DNA of 5,468 nucleotides from an uncultured Clostridia bacterium (GTDB taxonomy: Bacteria; Bacillota_A; Clostridia; TANB77; CAG-508), in contig CANQZT010000103.1 of NCBI GenBank assembly GCA_947628335.1, forward strand, positions 1-5,468, given 5' to 3'. Under the pieces are notes generated by a model that ran no database searches, was not told where the DNA came from, and worked only from the letters and a program-made list of their open reading frames with translations. Within the stretch, counting starts at the first letter, position 1; every line of letters begins with the position of its first letter. A program made the translations under genes and the position numbers. This document shows positions 1-5,468 of this stretch, piece after piece.

Positions 1-1
1 C

Positions 2-1615
2 TTATCTAGTTGGAGTCCATTCCATGGAGCAGTTTATGCAGTAATTGAATCTGTAACAAAATTTGTTGCAATGGGTGGAGATTACAAAAAAGCATGGCTA
101 ACATTCCAAGAATATTTTGAAAGATTAAGAAATGATCCAGAAAGATGGGGAAAACCATTATCAGCATTACTTGGTGCATATTTAGTACAAGAAAAATTAT
201 CAATTGCAGCAATTGGTGGAAAAGATAGTATGTCGGGTTCATATAACGAATTAGATGTACCACCAACATTAACATCATTCTGCGTTGGAACAGTAGATGT
301 CGAAAATATAGTATCAAATGAATTTAAAAATGTAGATTCAAAAGTAATGCTTCTAAAAACAAAAATGGATGAAAACAATTTACCAGATTTTGAAGATTTA
401 AAAGAAAATTATGAAATAGTACATAAACTAATTACTGACAAAAAAGTTTTATCAGTAAGCAGTATAAAACATGGTGGAATAGCAGATGCAATTACTAAAA
501 GTACGTTTGGAAATAAAATAGGATTCAAATTTACAAATAATGAAGATGTTTTTGCACCAATGTATGGAAGTTTTATTATAGAATTAAAAGAAGATATACA
601 AAACAAAAAATTAGAAGAATTAGGATATACCATAAAAGAAAAAGAAATTATAATTAATCAGAACGACAAGTTAGACATAGAAAAATTAATAAAAATGTGG
701 GAAGAACCACTTGAAAAAGTATTTCCTACAAAAACAAATAAAGTTGTAGAAGAAAAAGACATAAATATAAAAAGTAATGCAGTATGTAGTATAAGTGCAA
801 AAACAAAGATTGCAAAACCACGAGTATTTATTCCAATATTCCCAGGAACAAACTGCGAATATGATTTAAAAAAAGCTTTTGAAGATGCAGGAGCAGTAGT
901 AAACACAAGTGTATTCCGTAACTTAAAGCCAGAATATATAGAAGAATCTATAAAAGAATTTGCAAATCAAATAGATCAAGCACAAATTATAATGATTCCA
1001 GGAGGATTTAGTGCCGGAGATGAACCAGATGGTTCAGGAAAATTTATTGCATCTGTATTTAGAAATAAAAGATTAACTGATGCAATACATAAACACTTAA
1101 ATGAACAAGATGGATTAATTTTAGGTATATGTAATGGATTCCAAGCACTAATAAAACTAGGATTATTACCTTATGGAAGAATTATGGAACTAAATGATCA
1201 AATGCCAACATTAACATTTAACGATATAGGAAGACATCAATCAAAACTTGTAAATACAAAAGTAGTATCTAAATTATCACCATGGTTTAGCAAAGTAAAT
1301 TTAGGAGAAGAATTTATAATTCCAATTTCACATGGTGAAGGAAAATTTGTAGCAAGTGAAGAAGTAATGAAAGAACTAATAAAAAATGGACAAATAGCAA
1401 CACAATATGTGGATTTGCAAGGAAATGCGACTTGTGATATTGCATATAATCCAAATGGTTCTGTATATGCAGTAGAGGGAATAACAAGCCCAGATGGAAG
1501 GATACTTGGAAAAATGGGCCATTCAGAAAGAAGCTATAAATCAGATATATTAAAAAATGTACCAGGAAACAAAGACCAAAAACTATTTGAATCAGGTATA
1601 GAATATTATAGATAA
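2..1615 (+). CDS. purL: Phosphoribosylformylglycinamidine synthase (FGAM synthase), single-chain form, C-terminal part; 5' end outside window
   Basis: This enzyme converts FGAR, glutamine and ATP to FGAM, the fourth step of de novo purine synthesis, in the cytoplasm. The frame is open from base 2, so the ATG at 71 is internal and not the start; 537 residues are visible. Visible residues 1 to about 270 cover the second AIRS-like synthetase repeat, with an SSWSPFHGA stretch at the left edge, GGKDSMSG at 72-79 and an AIRS C-terminal region from about 149. From about 272 ([17 protein letters not shown]) it becomes a class I glutamine amidotransferase domain. The nucleophile Cys377 lies in GICNGFQ, and His507 and Glu509 lie in GHSER, so the catalytic triad is complete. 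Single-chain PurLs of this kind are about 1,200-1,300 residues, so roughly 700 are missing at the left. The fused glutaminase means separate PurQ and PurS are not needed. The stop is TAA, 11 nt before purB, which suggests co-transcription. Family assignment is very secure. Confidence 0.97.
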   Translation, partial: LSSWSPFHGAVYAVIESVTKFVAMGGDYKKAWLTFQEYFERLRNDPERWGKPLSALLGAYLVQEKLSIAAIGGKDSMSGSYNELDVPPTLTSFCVGTVDVENIVSNEFKNVDSKVMLLKTKMDENNLPDFEDLKENYEIVHKLITDKKVLSVSSIKHGGIADAITKSTFGNKIGFKFTNNEDVFAPMYGSFIIELKEDIQNKKLEELGYTIKEKEIIINQNDKLDIEKLIKMWEEPLEKVFPTKTNKVVEEKDINIKSNAVCSISAKTKIAKPRVFIPIFPGTNCEYDLKKAFEDAGAVVNTSVFRNLKPEYIEESIKEFANQIDQAQIIMIPGGFSAGDEPDGSGKFIASVFRNKRLTDAIHKHLNEQDGLILGICNGFQALIKLGLLPYGRIMELNDQMPTLTFNDIGRHQSKLVNTKVVSKLSPWFSKVNLGEEFIIPISHGEGKFVASEEVMKELIKNGQIATQYVDLQGNATCDIAYNPNGSVYAVEGITSPDGRILGKMGHSERSYKSDILKNVPGNKDQKLFESGIEYYR

Positions 1616-1626
1616 AGGAGATAAAT

Positions 1627-2244
1627 ATGGAAAAGGATATATATGTAACCCCATTATCAGGAAGATATGCAAGTAAAGAAATGAATAAAATATGGTCAAG
1701 CAATATGAAATATAGTACATGGAGAAAATTATGGATAGCACTTGCTGAAACAGAAAAAGAATTAGGAATAAATATTACTGATGAACAAATAAATGAGATG
1801 AAAGAAAATGTAGATAATATAGATTATGATATTGTAGCAAAAAGAGAAGCAGAATGCAGACATGATGTAATGTCACATGTATATGAATATGGAATAAAAT
1901 GCCCAAAAGCAAAACCAATTATTCATTTAGGTGCAACATCTTGCTATGTAACAGATAACACAGATGTTATCTTAATGAGAGAAGCACTAAAATTAATAAG
2001 ACAAAAATTGATTTTAGTTATTAGTAATTTAAGAGAATTTGCACTAAAAAATAAAAATATTACATGCTTAGGATATACTCATTTCCAACCAGCCCAATTA
2101 ACAACTGTAGGAAAAAGAGCAACACTATGGTTACAAGATTTAATAGAAGATTTAGAAGAATTAAACTTTGTAATAGATAATATGAAATTATTGGGTTGCA
2201 AAGGAACAACAGGAACTCGGAGAAAGCTTTATGAAACTATTTAA
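1627..2244 (+). CDS. purB: Adenylosuccinate lyase, N-terminal part of a frame-broken purB
   Basis: PurB cleaves fumarate from SAICAR (giving AICAR) and from adenylosuccinate (giving AMP). It is a homotetramer of the fumarase/aspartase superfamily. The start ATG has AAGGAG ending 6 nt upstream, and purL ends 11 nt before, so the two are probably one transcript. This piece shows [11 protein letters not shown] (residues 9-19), [12 protein letters not shown] (78-89), [12 protein letters not shown] (102-113) and [16 protein letters not shown] (149-164), whose His152 is the catalytic acid/base of the family. It stays in register to KGTTGT, ending at Thr197. The family then has QASF followed by a helix; here the frame reads RRKLYETI and stops at TAA 2242-2244. 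The rest of the enzyme continues in the +1 frame from about 2231. Joined, the two pieces give about 477 residues, the normal length for this human/clostridial-type PurB. Alone, this half lacks the catalytic Ser loop and should be inactive. Identity is secure; whether the gene is broken in the organism or only in this sequence is open. Confidence 0.93.
   Translation: MEKDIYVTPLSGRYASKEMNKIWSSNMKYSTWRKLWIALAETEKELGINITDEQINEMKENVDNIDYDIVAKREAECRHDVMSHVYEYGIKCPKAKPIIHLGATSCYVTDNTDVILMREALKLIRQKLILVISNLREFALKNKNITCLGYTHFQPAQLTTVGKRATLWLQDLIEDLEELNFVIDNMKLLGCKGTTGTRRKLYETI
2218..2230 (+). other. Frame break (+1) inside purB
   Basis: Upstream of here purB reads in one frame as far as KGTTGT; downstream it reads in the next frame from [10 protein letters not shown]. 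Homologues have the four residues QASF between these two blocks. The bases here, CGGAGAAAGCTTT, are 13 nt where 12 are expected, so there is one net extra base. The change is not a plain homopolymer error: neither frame restores QASF across the block, although AGC TTT (Ser-Phe) is readable in the downstream frame. CGG is a codon I noticed nowhere else in frame in this window. The stretch also contains GGAG (2219-2222) 8 nt before the ATG at 2231, and CTT T (2227-2230), which resembles a +1 slippage site. The break is seen directly; its cause is not. Confidence 0.85.
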
Positions 2245-3061
2245 AGATGAAGAAAAAGTAAAACAAATAGATGGTAAAATAGCGAAGAAAATGGGATTTG
2301 ATAAAGTATATCATGTATCGGGCCAAACATATACAAGAAAACTAGATTCAAGAGTATTAAATGTATTGTCAGAAATAGCACAAAGTGCATCAAAATTTGC
2401 AAATGACATGAGACTATTACAACACGAAAAAGAACTAGAAGAACCATTTGAAAAATCACAAATAGGATCATCTGCTATGGCATACAAAAGAAATCCTATG
2501 AGAAGTGAAAGAATAAATTCACTTGCAAGACATGTAATGGTACTTGCAAATGATCCTGCAATCACATCTGCAACTCAATGGCTAGAACGAACGCTAGATG
2601 ATTCTGCAAACAAAAGAATATGTGTACCAGAAAGTTTCTTAGCAGTTGATGCAATACTTATATTATATGCCAATATTACATCAAATATTGTAGTATATGA
2701 AAATGTTATAAAAACAAATATGATGCAAGAGTTACCTTTTATGGGAACGGAAGAAATTATTATGAATGCTGTTCTAAAAGGTGGAGATAGACAGGAATTA
2801 CATGAAAAAATAAGAGTATACTCAATGGAAGCAGGAAGACAAGTAAAAGAATTAGGTAAGCCAAACGACTTAGTAGAAAGAATAGCAAATGACGCATCAT
2901 TTGGTTTAACAAAAGAGGAAATTATACAAGCACTAAATCCAGATAATTTATGTGGAAGAGCACCAAAACAAGTAGAAGACTTTATACAAGTAGCTGTTGA
3001 TCCAATAATTGAAAAATATAAAGAATTAATAAAAGATGTAAAAGTTGAAGTAAAAGTATAA
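2231..3061 (+). CDS. purB: Adenylosuccinate lyase, C-terminal part of a frame-broken purB
   Basis: This is the remaining 276 residues of PurB, in the +1 frame relative to the upstream piece and overlapping its end by 14 nt. It carries [19 protein letters not shown] (residues 25-43), part of the central helical bundle. It also holds the superfamily signature loop [18 protein letters not shown] (78-95), which contains the catalytic Ser and substrate-binding Lys and Asn. A typical C-terminal lyase domain with [11 protein letters not shown] follows, and the gene ends at TAA 3059-3061. The ATG at 2231 has GGAG 8 nt upstream, so it could be translated independently. However, the residues around it align to the middle of normal PurB, so it is most simply the 3' part of one gene. 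Both catalytic halves look well conserved, with no further stops, which argues for a recent lesion, a sequence error or rescue rather than long decay. The terminator at 3067 follows 5 nt after the stop. Confidence 0.92.
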   Translation: MKLFKDEEKVKQIDGKIAKKMGFDKVYHVSGQTYTRKLDSRVLNVLSEIAQSASKFANDMRLLQHEKELEEPFEKSQIGSSAMAYKRNPMRSERINSLARHVMVLANDPAITSATQWLERTLDDSANKRICVPESFLAVDAILILYANITSNIVVYENVIKTNMMQELPFMGTEEIIMNAVLKGGDRQELHEKIRVYSMEAGRQVKELGKPNDLVERIANDASFGLTKEEIIQALNPDNLCGRAPKQVEDFIQVAVDPIIEKYKELIKDVKVEVKV

Positions 3062-3066
3062 TAAAT

Positions 3067-3113
3067 GTTTTACAAAAAAAGAGACATTGTATAATGTCTC
3101 TTTTTTGTAAAAC
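3067..3113. terminator. Bidirectional intrinsic terminator between convergent purB and purC
   Basis: The inner stem is GAGACATT (3081-3088) paired with AATGTCTC (3093-3100) around a GTAT loop. It is flanked by an A7 run on the left and a T6 run on the right, so either strand gives a hairpin followed by a U tract. Pairing continues outward through the A/T tracts and GTTTTAC/GTAAAAC (3067-3073 with 3107-3113), for about 21 bp with one bulged A. It begins 5 nt after the purB stop, and its last base is part of the purC stop codon (minus strand, 3115-3113). One element therefore ends both transcripts. Confidence 0.93.
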
Positions 3114-3961
3114 TAAAATTTCTTTCCAGTAATTCTTTCATAAGCATCAATATATTTACTTCTTGTTGTATTAATAACGTCTTCAGGAATTGGAGTAGGA
3201 TTTTGAGCATCCCAAGAAGTTTCTTTTAACCAATCTCTCATATATTGTTTATCAAAACTTTTTTGAGATTGACCAACTACATAGTCATCTGCAGGCCAAA
3301 ATCTACTAGAATCAGGAGTTAAAACCTCATCACCTAAAACTAAATTTCCTTCTTCATCTAAACCAAACTCAAATTTTGTATCAGCAATAATTATTCCTTT
3401 AGATAAAGCATACTCAGCACATTTTGAATAAATTTCAATAGATGTATCTCTTACTTTACAAGCAAGATCTTCACCAATCAATTTAACAGTCTCATCAAAA
3501 CTAATATTTTCATCATGTCCTTCATTAGCTTTTGTAGAAGGTGTAAAAATTGGTTCAGGAAGTTGTTCAGATTCCTGCAATCCTTCTGGTAAACGAATAC
3601 CACAAACAGTTCCATTTTCTTTATAACTTTTCCATCCAGAACCAGTAATATATCCTCTTACAATACATTCAATAGGAAGCATTTTTAATTTCTTAACAAG
3701 CATACTTCTACCTTCAAATTCAGGCATTTGACATTCTTTAGGAAAATCAGAAATGTTTGTTGAAATTACATGATTTTTAACAAAATCCTTTGTATAATCG
3801 AACCAAAATTCAGAAATTTTATTTAAAATTTTTCCTTTATCAGGTACTTCATTTGGAAGAATAACATCAAAAGCAGAAATTCTGTCTGAAACAACAAGCA
3901 TTAATTTATCATTATCTACTTCATAAATTTCACGTACTTTACCACTACTAATTTTTTTCAT
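3113..3961 (-). CDS. purC: Phosphoribosylaminoimidazole-succinocarboxamide synthase (SAICAR synthetase)
   Basis: PurC uses ATP to join aspartate to CAIR, giving SAICAR, the substrate of PurB encoded opposite. It is complete at 282 residues. It has the nucleotide loop SGKVREIYEV (6-15), SDRISAFD (25-32), the family signature LPIECIVRGYITGSGW (95-110), FTPSTKANEGHDENIS (139-154), IIIADTKFEFG (190-200) and LGDEVLTPDSSRFWP (209-223). The length and the C-terminal extension after about 225 fit the longer PurC form (about 280-300 residues) rather than the roughly 235-residue B. subtilis/E. coli form. The ATG at 3961-3959 is preceded by AAAAGAGG with a 6-nt spacer. It lies 40 nt downstream of purE with no clear terminator or promoter between them, so the two should share a transcript from the promoter at 4556-4584. 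The TAG stop overlaps the shared hairpin terminator. No defects are visible. Confidence 0.98.
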   Translation of the reverse strand: MKKISSGKVREIYEVDNDKLMLVVSDRISAFDVILPNEVPDKGKILNKISEFWFDYTKDFVKNHVISTNISDFPKECQMPEFEGRSMLVKKLKMLPIECIVRGYITGSGWKSYKENGTVCGIRLPEGLQESEQLPEPIFTPSTKANEGHDENISFDETVKLIGEDLACKVRDTSIEIYSKCAEYALSKGIIIADTKFEFGLDEEGNLVLGDEVLTPDSSRFWPADDYVVGQSQKSFDKQYMRDWLKETSWDAQNPTPIPEDVINTTRSKYIDAYERITGKKF

Positions 3962-4001
3962 AAAAAACCTCTTTTCTGCCTTATTAGGCTAAATTAAAAT
4001 A

Positions 4002-4523
4002 TTACATTTGTTCTAAATAAGCATTGTACCCTAAACTTTGTAATTTTTCATCCTTCTTTGTTACAGCATTTTTTAACGAATTTTTATATTCATTAAGTTT
4101 TTGTTTTATATCTTCATTTCCGACAGCAAGTATAGAAGTAGCTAAAATTCCAGCATTCTTTGCTCCATTAATAGCAACAGTTGCAACAGGAATTCCAGAA
4201 GGCATTTGAACAATTGAATATAAAGAATCTACTCCACTTAAAGTTTTGGTGTGAATAGGAATGCCAATAACAGGAACAGTAGGAACCATTGCTGCAAAAA
4301 CACCAGGTAAATGTGCAGCACCACCGGCACCTGCAATAATAACTTTAACTCCACTTTCTTTTAAAGTATTGGCATATTCAAAAGCTTTTTCAGGTGTTCT
4401 ATGTACAGATAATATTTTCATTTCATACGAAATTCCCATATCTTCTAAAAATTTAGCAGCATCTTTCATAATACTCAAATCAGAATCACTGCCCATAATT
4501 ATAGCAACATCAAAATTTTTCAT
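4002..4523 (-). CDS. purE: N5-carboxyaminoimidazole ribonucleotide mutase (PurE, class I)
   Basis: PurE isomerises N5-CAIR to CAIR, which PurC then uses. The 173-residue length matches the family (E. coli PurE is 169). GSDSD (11-15) binds the phosphate, SVHRTP (39-44) carries the conserved catalytic His41, and AGAGGAAHLPG (64-74) is the glycine-rich active-site loop. TKTLSGVDSLYSIVQMP (92-108) and the PVATVAINGAKNA block (112-124) complete the core. The AGGAAHLPG loop points to the class I (bacterial N5-CAIR mutase) type rather than the class II AIR carboxylase. Class I enzymes normally work with PurK, which is not in this window. The ATG at 4523-4521 has a full AAGGAGG (4535-4529) with a 5-nt spacer, so the start is well fixed. 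It is the first gene of a purE-purC unit; a promoter lies directly upstream, with an inferred leader of only about 25 nt. Confidence 0.98.
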   Translation of the reverse strand: MKNFDVAIIMGSDSDLSIMKDAAKFLEDMGISYEMKILSVHRTPEKAFEYANTLKESGVKVIIAGAGGAAHLPGVFAAMVPTVPVIGIPIHTKTLSGVDSLYSIVQMPSGIPVATVAINGAKNAGILATSILAVGNEDIKQKLNEYKNSLKNAVTKKDEKLQSLGYNAYLEQM

Positions 4524-4555
4524 AATTTCCTCCTTGAATTTGTAAATTTTAAAAT

Positions 4556-4584
4556 ATTATATCATTTAACTCGAAAAATGTCAG
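4556..4584 (-). promoter_or_regulatory. Sigma-A-type promoter of the purE-purC unit
   Basis: Read on the minus strand, there is CTGACA (4584-4579, five of six to TTGACA), then a 17-bp spacer, then a perfect TATAAT (4561-4556). A TG one base before the -10 (TGATATAAT) adds an extended -10. Transcription should start near 4549, leaving about 25 nt of leader before the purE ATG, which holds the strong ribosome binding site. That leader is too short for a purine riboswitch. I see no convincing pair of PurR boxes; an imperfect PurBox-like stretch in the spacer is listed under rejected items. The -35 lies 7 nt after the stop of the kinase gene upstream. Confidence 0.85.
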
Positions 4585-4591
4585 TAATTTT

Positions 4592-5468
4592 TTAACTTTT
4601 TCTACTACCTACCTGAGAAATAACTTCCCTTGAAGCACGATTAGCAACACAGAATGTATTATCAACAAAAGAAGAATCTATTTTTTGTGCATAAGCATAT
4701 TGTTTAATAAGAGTTGCAAAAAAAGCATCACCTGCGCCAGAAGAATCAATAACTTTTGCGATTATTTCTGGAGTTTTTTCGATTGTTACAAAGTTATTAT
4801 TCTCTTTAAAAATAAAAGAAGCACCTTTTTTTCCTTTTGTAATAACTAATAACTCAAGATCTAATAAGTCAAATAATTCATATTCATTTGCAACTTGTAA
4901 TCTTTCTAACAAAAGCTCACGAACATTATTATTTAATTGTACTAAATTTCCGTTTTTAAAAAATTTTGTTAAATATTGTTTTGAAAAATGCTCAATAAAA
5001 CGAACATGACCAATGTCAAGACATACTTTTTTATGTTCTATATTATTTAAAAAATCTAAATTAACACTCTCAAATTTATCAAGTAGCACGTAGATTTCAT
5101 CATTTAAAATTTCATCAGGAATAGTTATTGGTAAATCTTCCCTAAAAAATAAAGTACGTTTATTTGTAATAGGAGAGTACCAACTATGAATAATAGAATC
5201 ATCACCAAAATCAGTTTTATTTGGGATTATAATATTCATAACACTTGTCGGAATATCATCTTTTCGAACAAAATCAGTATTTATACCATAATGTTCAAGA
5301 GAAGAAAGTGCAATATTTCCTTCCCTATCATTACCGCATACTACCAATTGCGTAACATTTTTCGCCCATATAAGAAAGATTGTATAGGCTATTCCAATTA
5401 CTGCCACCACCATCTTCTTTAATTAAATTTAAATCTCCATCATATATTTTATCTAAAATAATATCACC
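4592..5468 (-). pseudogene. PfkB-family carbohydrate/nucleoside kinase, apparently frameshifted; 5' end outside window
   Basis: This is an ATP-dependent small-molecule kinase of the ribokinase/PfkB fold, substrate not identifiable. Two frames are needed to read it. From the right edge, one frame gives GDIILDKIYDGDLN, then the N-terminal family motif GGGSNWNSLYNLSYMG and KCYAIG, and stops at TAA 5333-5331. The next frame continues VCGNDREGNIALSSLEHYGI through VITKGKKGASF to the C-terminal PfkB signature DSSGAGDAFFATL. The catalytic Asp codon is at 4729-4727, and the stop TAA at 4594-4592. Dropping one base near 5342 gives KCYAIGVCGNDREG, the expected G-x-x-G-x-D block. Visible residues are 42 + 249 = 291; family members are about 300, so only a few N-terminal residues are missing. 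An ATG at 5413 in the downstream frame would give a 273-residue product with an artefactual N terminus lacking the substrate-binding motif. It precedes purE on the same strand with no clear terminator. No sequence feature ties it to purine synthesis. Confidence 0.86.
5341..5345 (-). other. Frame break (one extra base) in the PfkB-family kinase gene
   Basis: On the minus strand the bases read GCA ATT GGT A GTA TGC GGT AAT. Without the single A at 5342 they encode AIGVCGN in one frame, exactly as the family expects for the block before the conserved Asp. With it, translation runs into ATG CGG TAA. No homopolymer longer than two bases is present, but GTAGTA is a short tandem repeat where a slip could occur. 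The frame break is directly visible; whether it is real or a sequence error cannot be told from here. Confidence 0.82.

Noticed and set aside
6..378. Minus-strand open frames opposite purL, including one rich in Leu, Met and His that could look like a membrane protein
   Set aside because: The hydrophobic look comes from reading the complement of an A-rich coding strand. The plus-strand PurL frame is unambiguous here.
1314..1703. Minus-strand open frame spanning the purL-purB junction, rich in Leu and Phe
   Set aside because: It is antisense to two conserved coding frames and their ribosome binding site; its composition is that of a shadow frame.
3978..3989. Small hairpin GCCT-TATT-AGGC in the purE-purC gap
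   Set aside because: It has only 4 bp of stem and no U tract after it on the minus strand before the purC ribosome binding site. It is too weak to call a terminator or attenuator.
4261..4545. Open frame on the plus strand opposite the start of purE
   Set aside because: It lies almost entirely antisense to a strongly conserved gene, has no ribosome binding site of note and shows no recognisable protein features.
4567..4579. PurBox-like stretch (TAACTCGAAAAAT) inside the purE promoter spacer
   Set aside because: It matches only about 9 of 13 positions of the Bacillus PurR box as I recall it, lacks the core CCGAAC, and has no inverted partner at the usual distance. AT-rich DNA gives such partial matches easily.
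4524..4591. Possible purine riboswitch or attenuator before purE
   Set aside because: Only 68 nt separate the kinase stop from the purE start, and the inferred leader is about 25 nt. There is no room for an aptamer plus expression platform.
5186..5422. Open frame on the plus strand opposite the kinase gene
   Set aside because: It is antisense to a recognisable PfkB coding frame and its translation looks like random AT-rich composition.

Overview
This window is ordinary purine-biosynthesis sequence from a low-GC bacterium, most likely a Clostridia-like Firmicute. The evidence is the strongly AT-rich DNA (about 30% GC by eye), AGA as the main Arg codon, strong AGGAG-type ribosome binding sites, and a single-chain PurL with a fused glutaminase of the clostridial/streptococcal kind. 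TGG encodes Trp and no TGA lies inside a recognised gene, so the standard bacterial code fits.

Plus strand, left half: the 3' part of purL (its 5' part is outside the window) is followed 11 nt later by purB. The purB reading frame is broken near 2218-2230, where it moves by +1. The upstream piece carries the catalytic His motif and the downstream piece carries the catalytic Ser loop. A long, nearly perfect hairpin at 3067-3113 closes the unit.

Minus strand, right half: purC (3113-3961) and purE (4002-4523) form a two-gene unit transcribed toward purL-purB, in the order purE then purC. It has its own strong sigma-A-type promoter at 4556-4584, and it shares the convergent hairpin terminator with purB. 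Upstream of that promoter, on the same strand, is a PfkB-family sugar/nucleoside kinase gene. It runs off the right edge and also carries an apparent one-base insertion (near 5342) that breaks its frame.

Four enzymes of de novo purine synthesis are represented. PurL makes FGAM, PurE moves the carboxylate to give CAIR, PurC makes SAICAR, and PurB cleaves SAICAR and later adenylosuccinate. No mobile element, CRISPR array, RNA gene or unfamiliar gene system was found. The points that deserve a second look are the two +1 frame breaks, especially the one in purB, where an SD-like GGAG and an ATG sit exactly at the break. Recent mutation or a sequence error is the default explanation for both.
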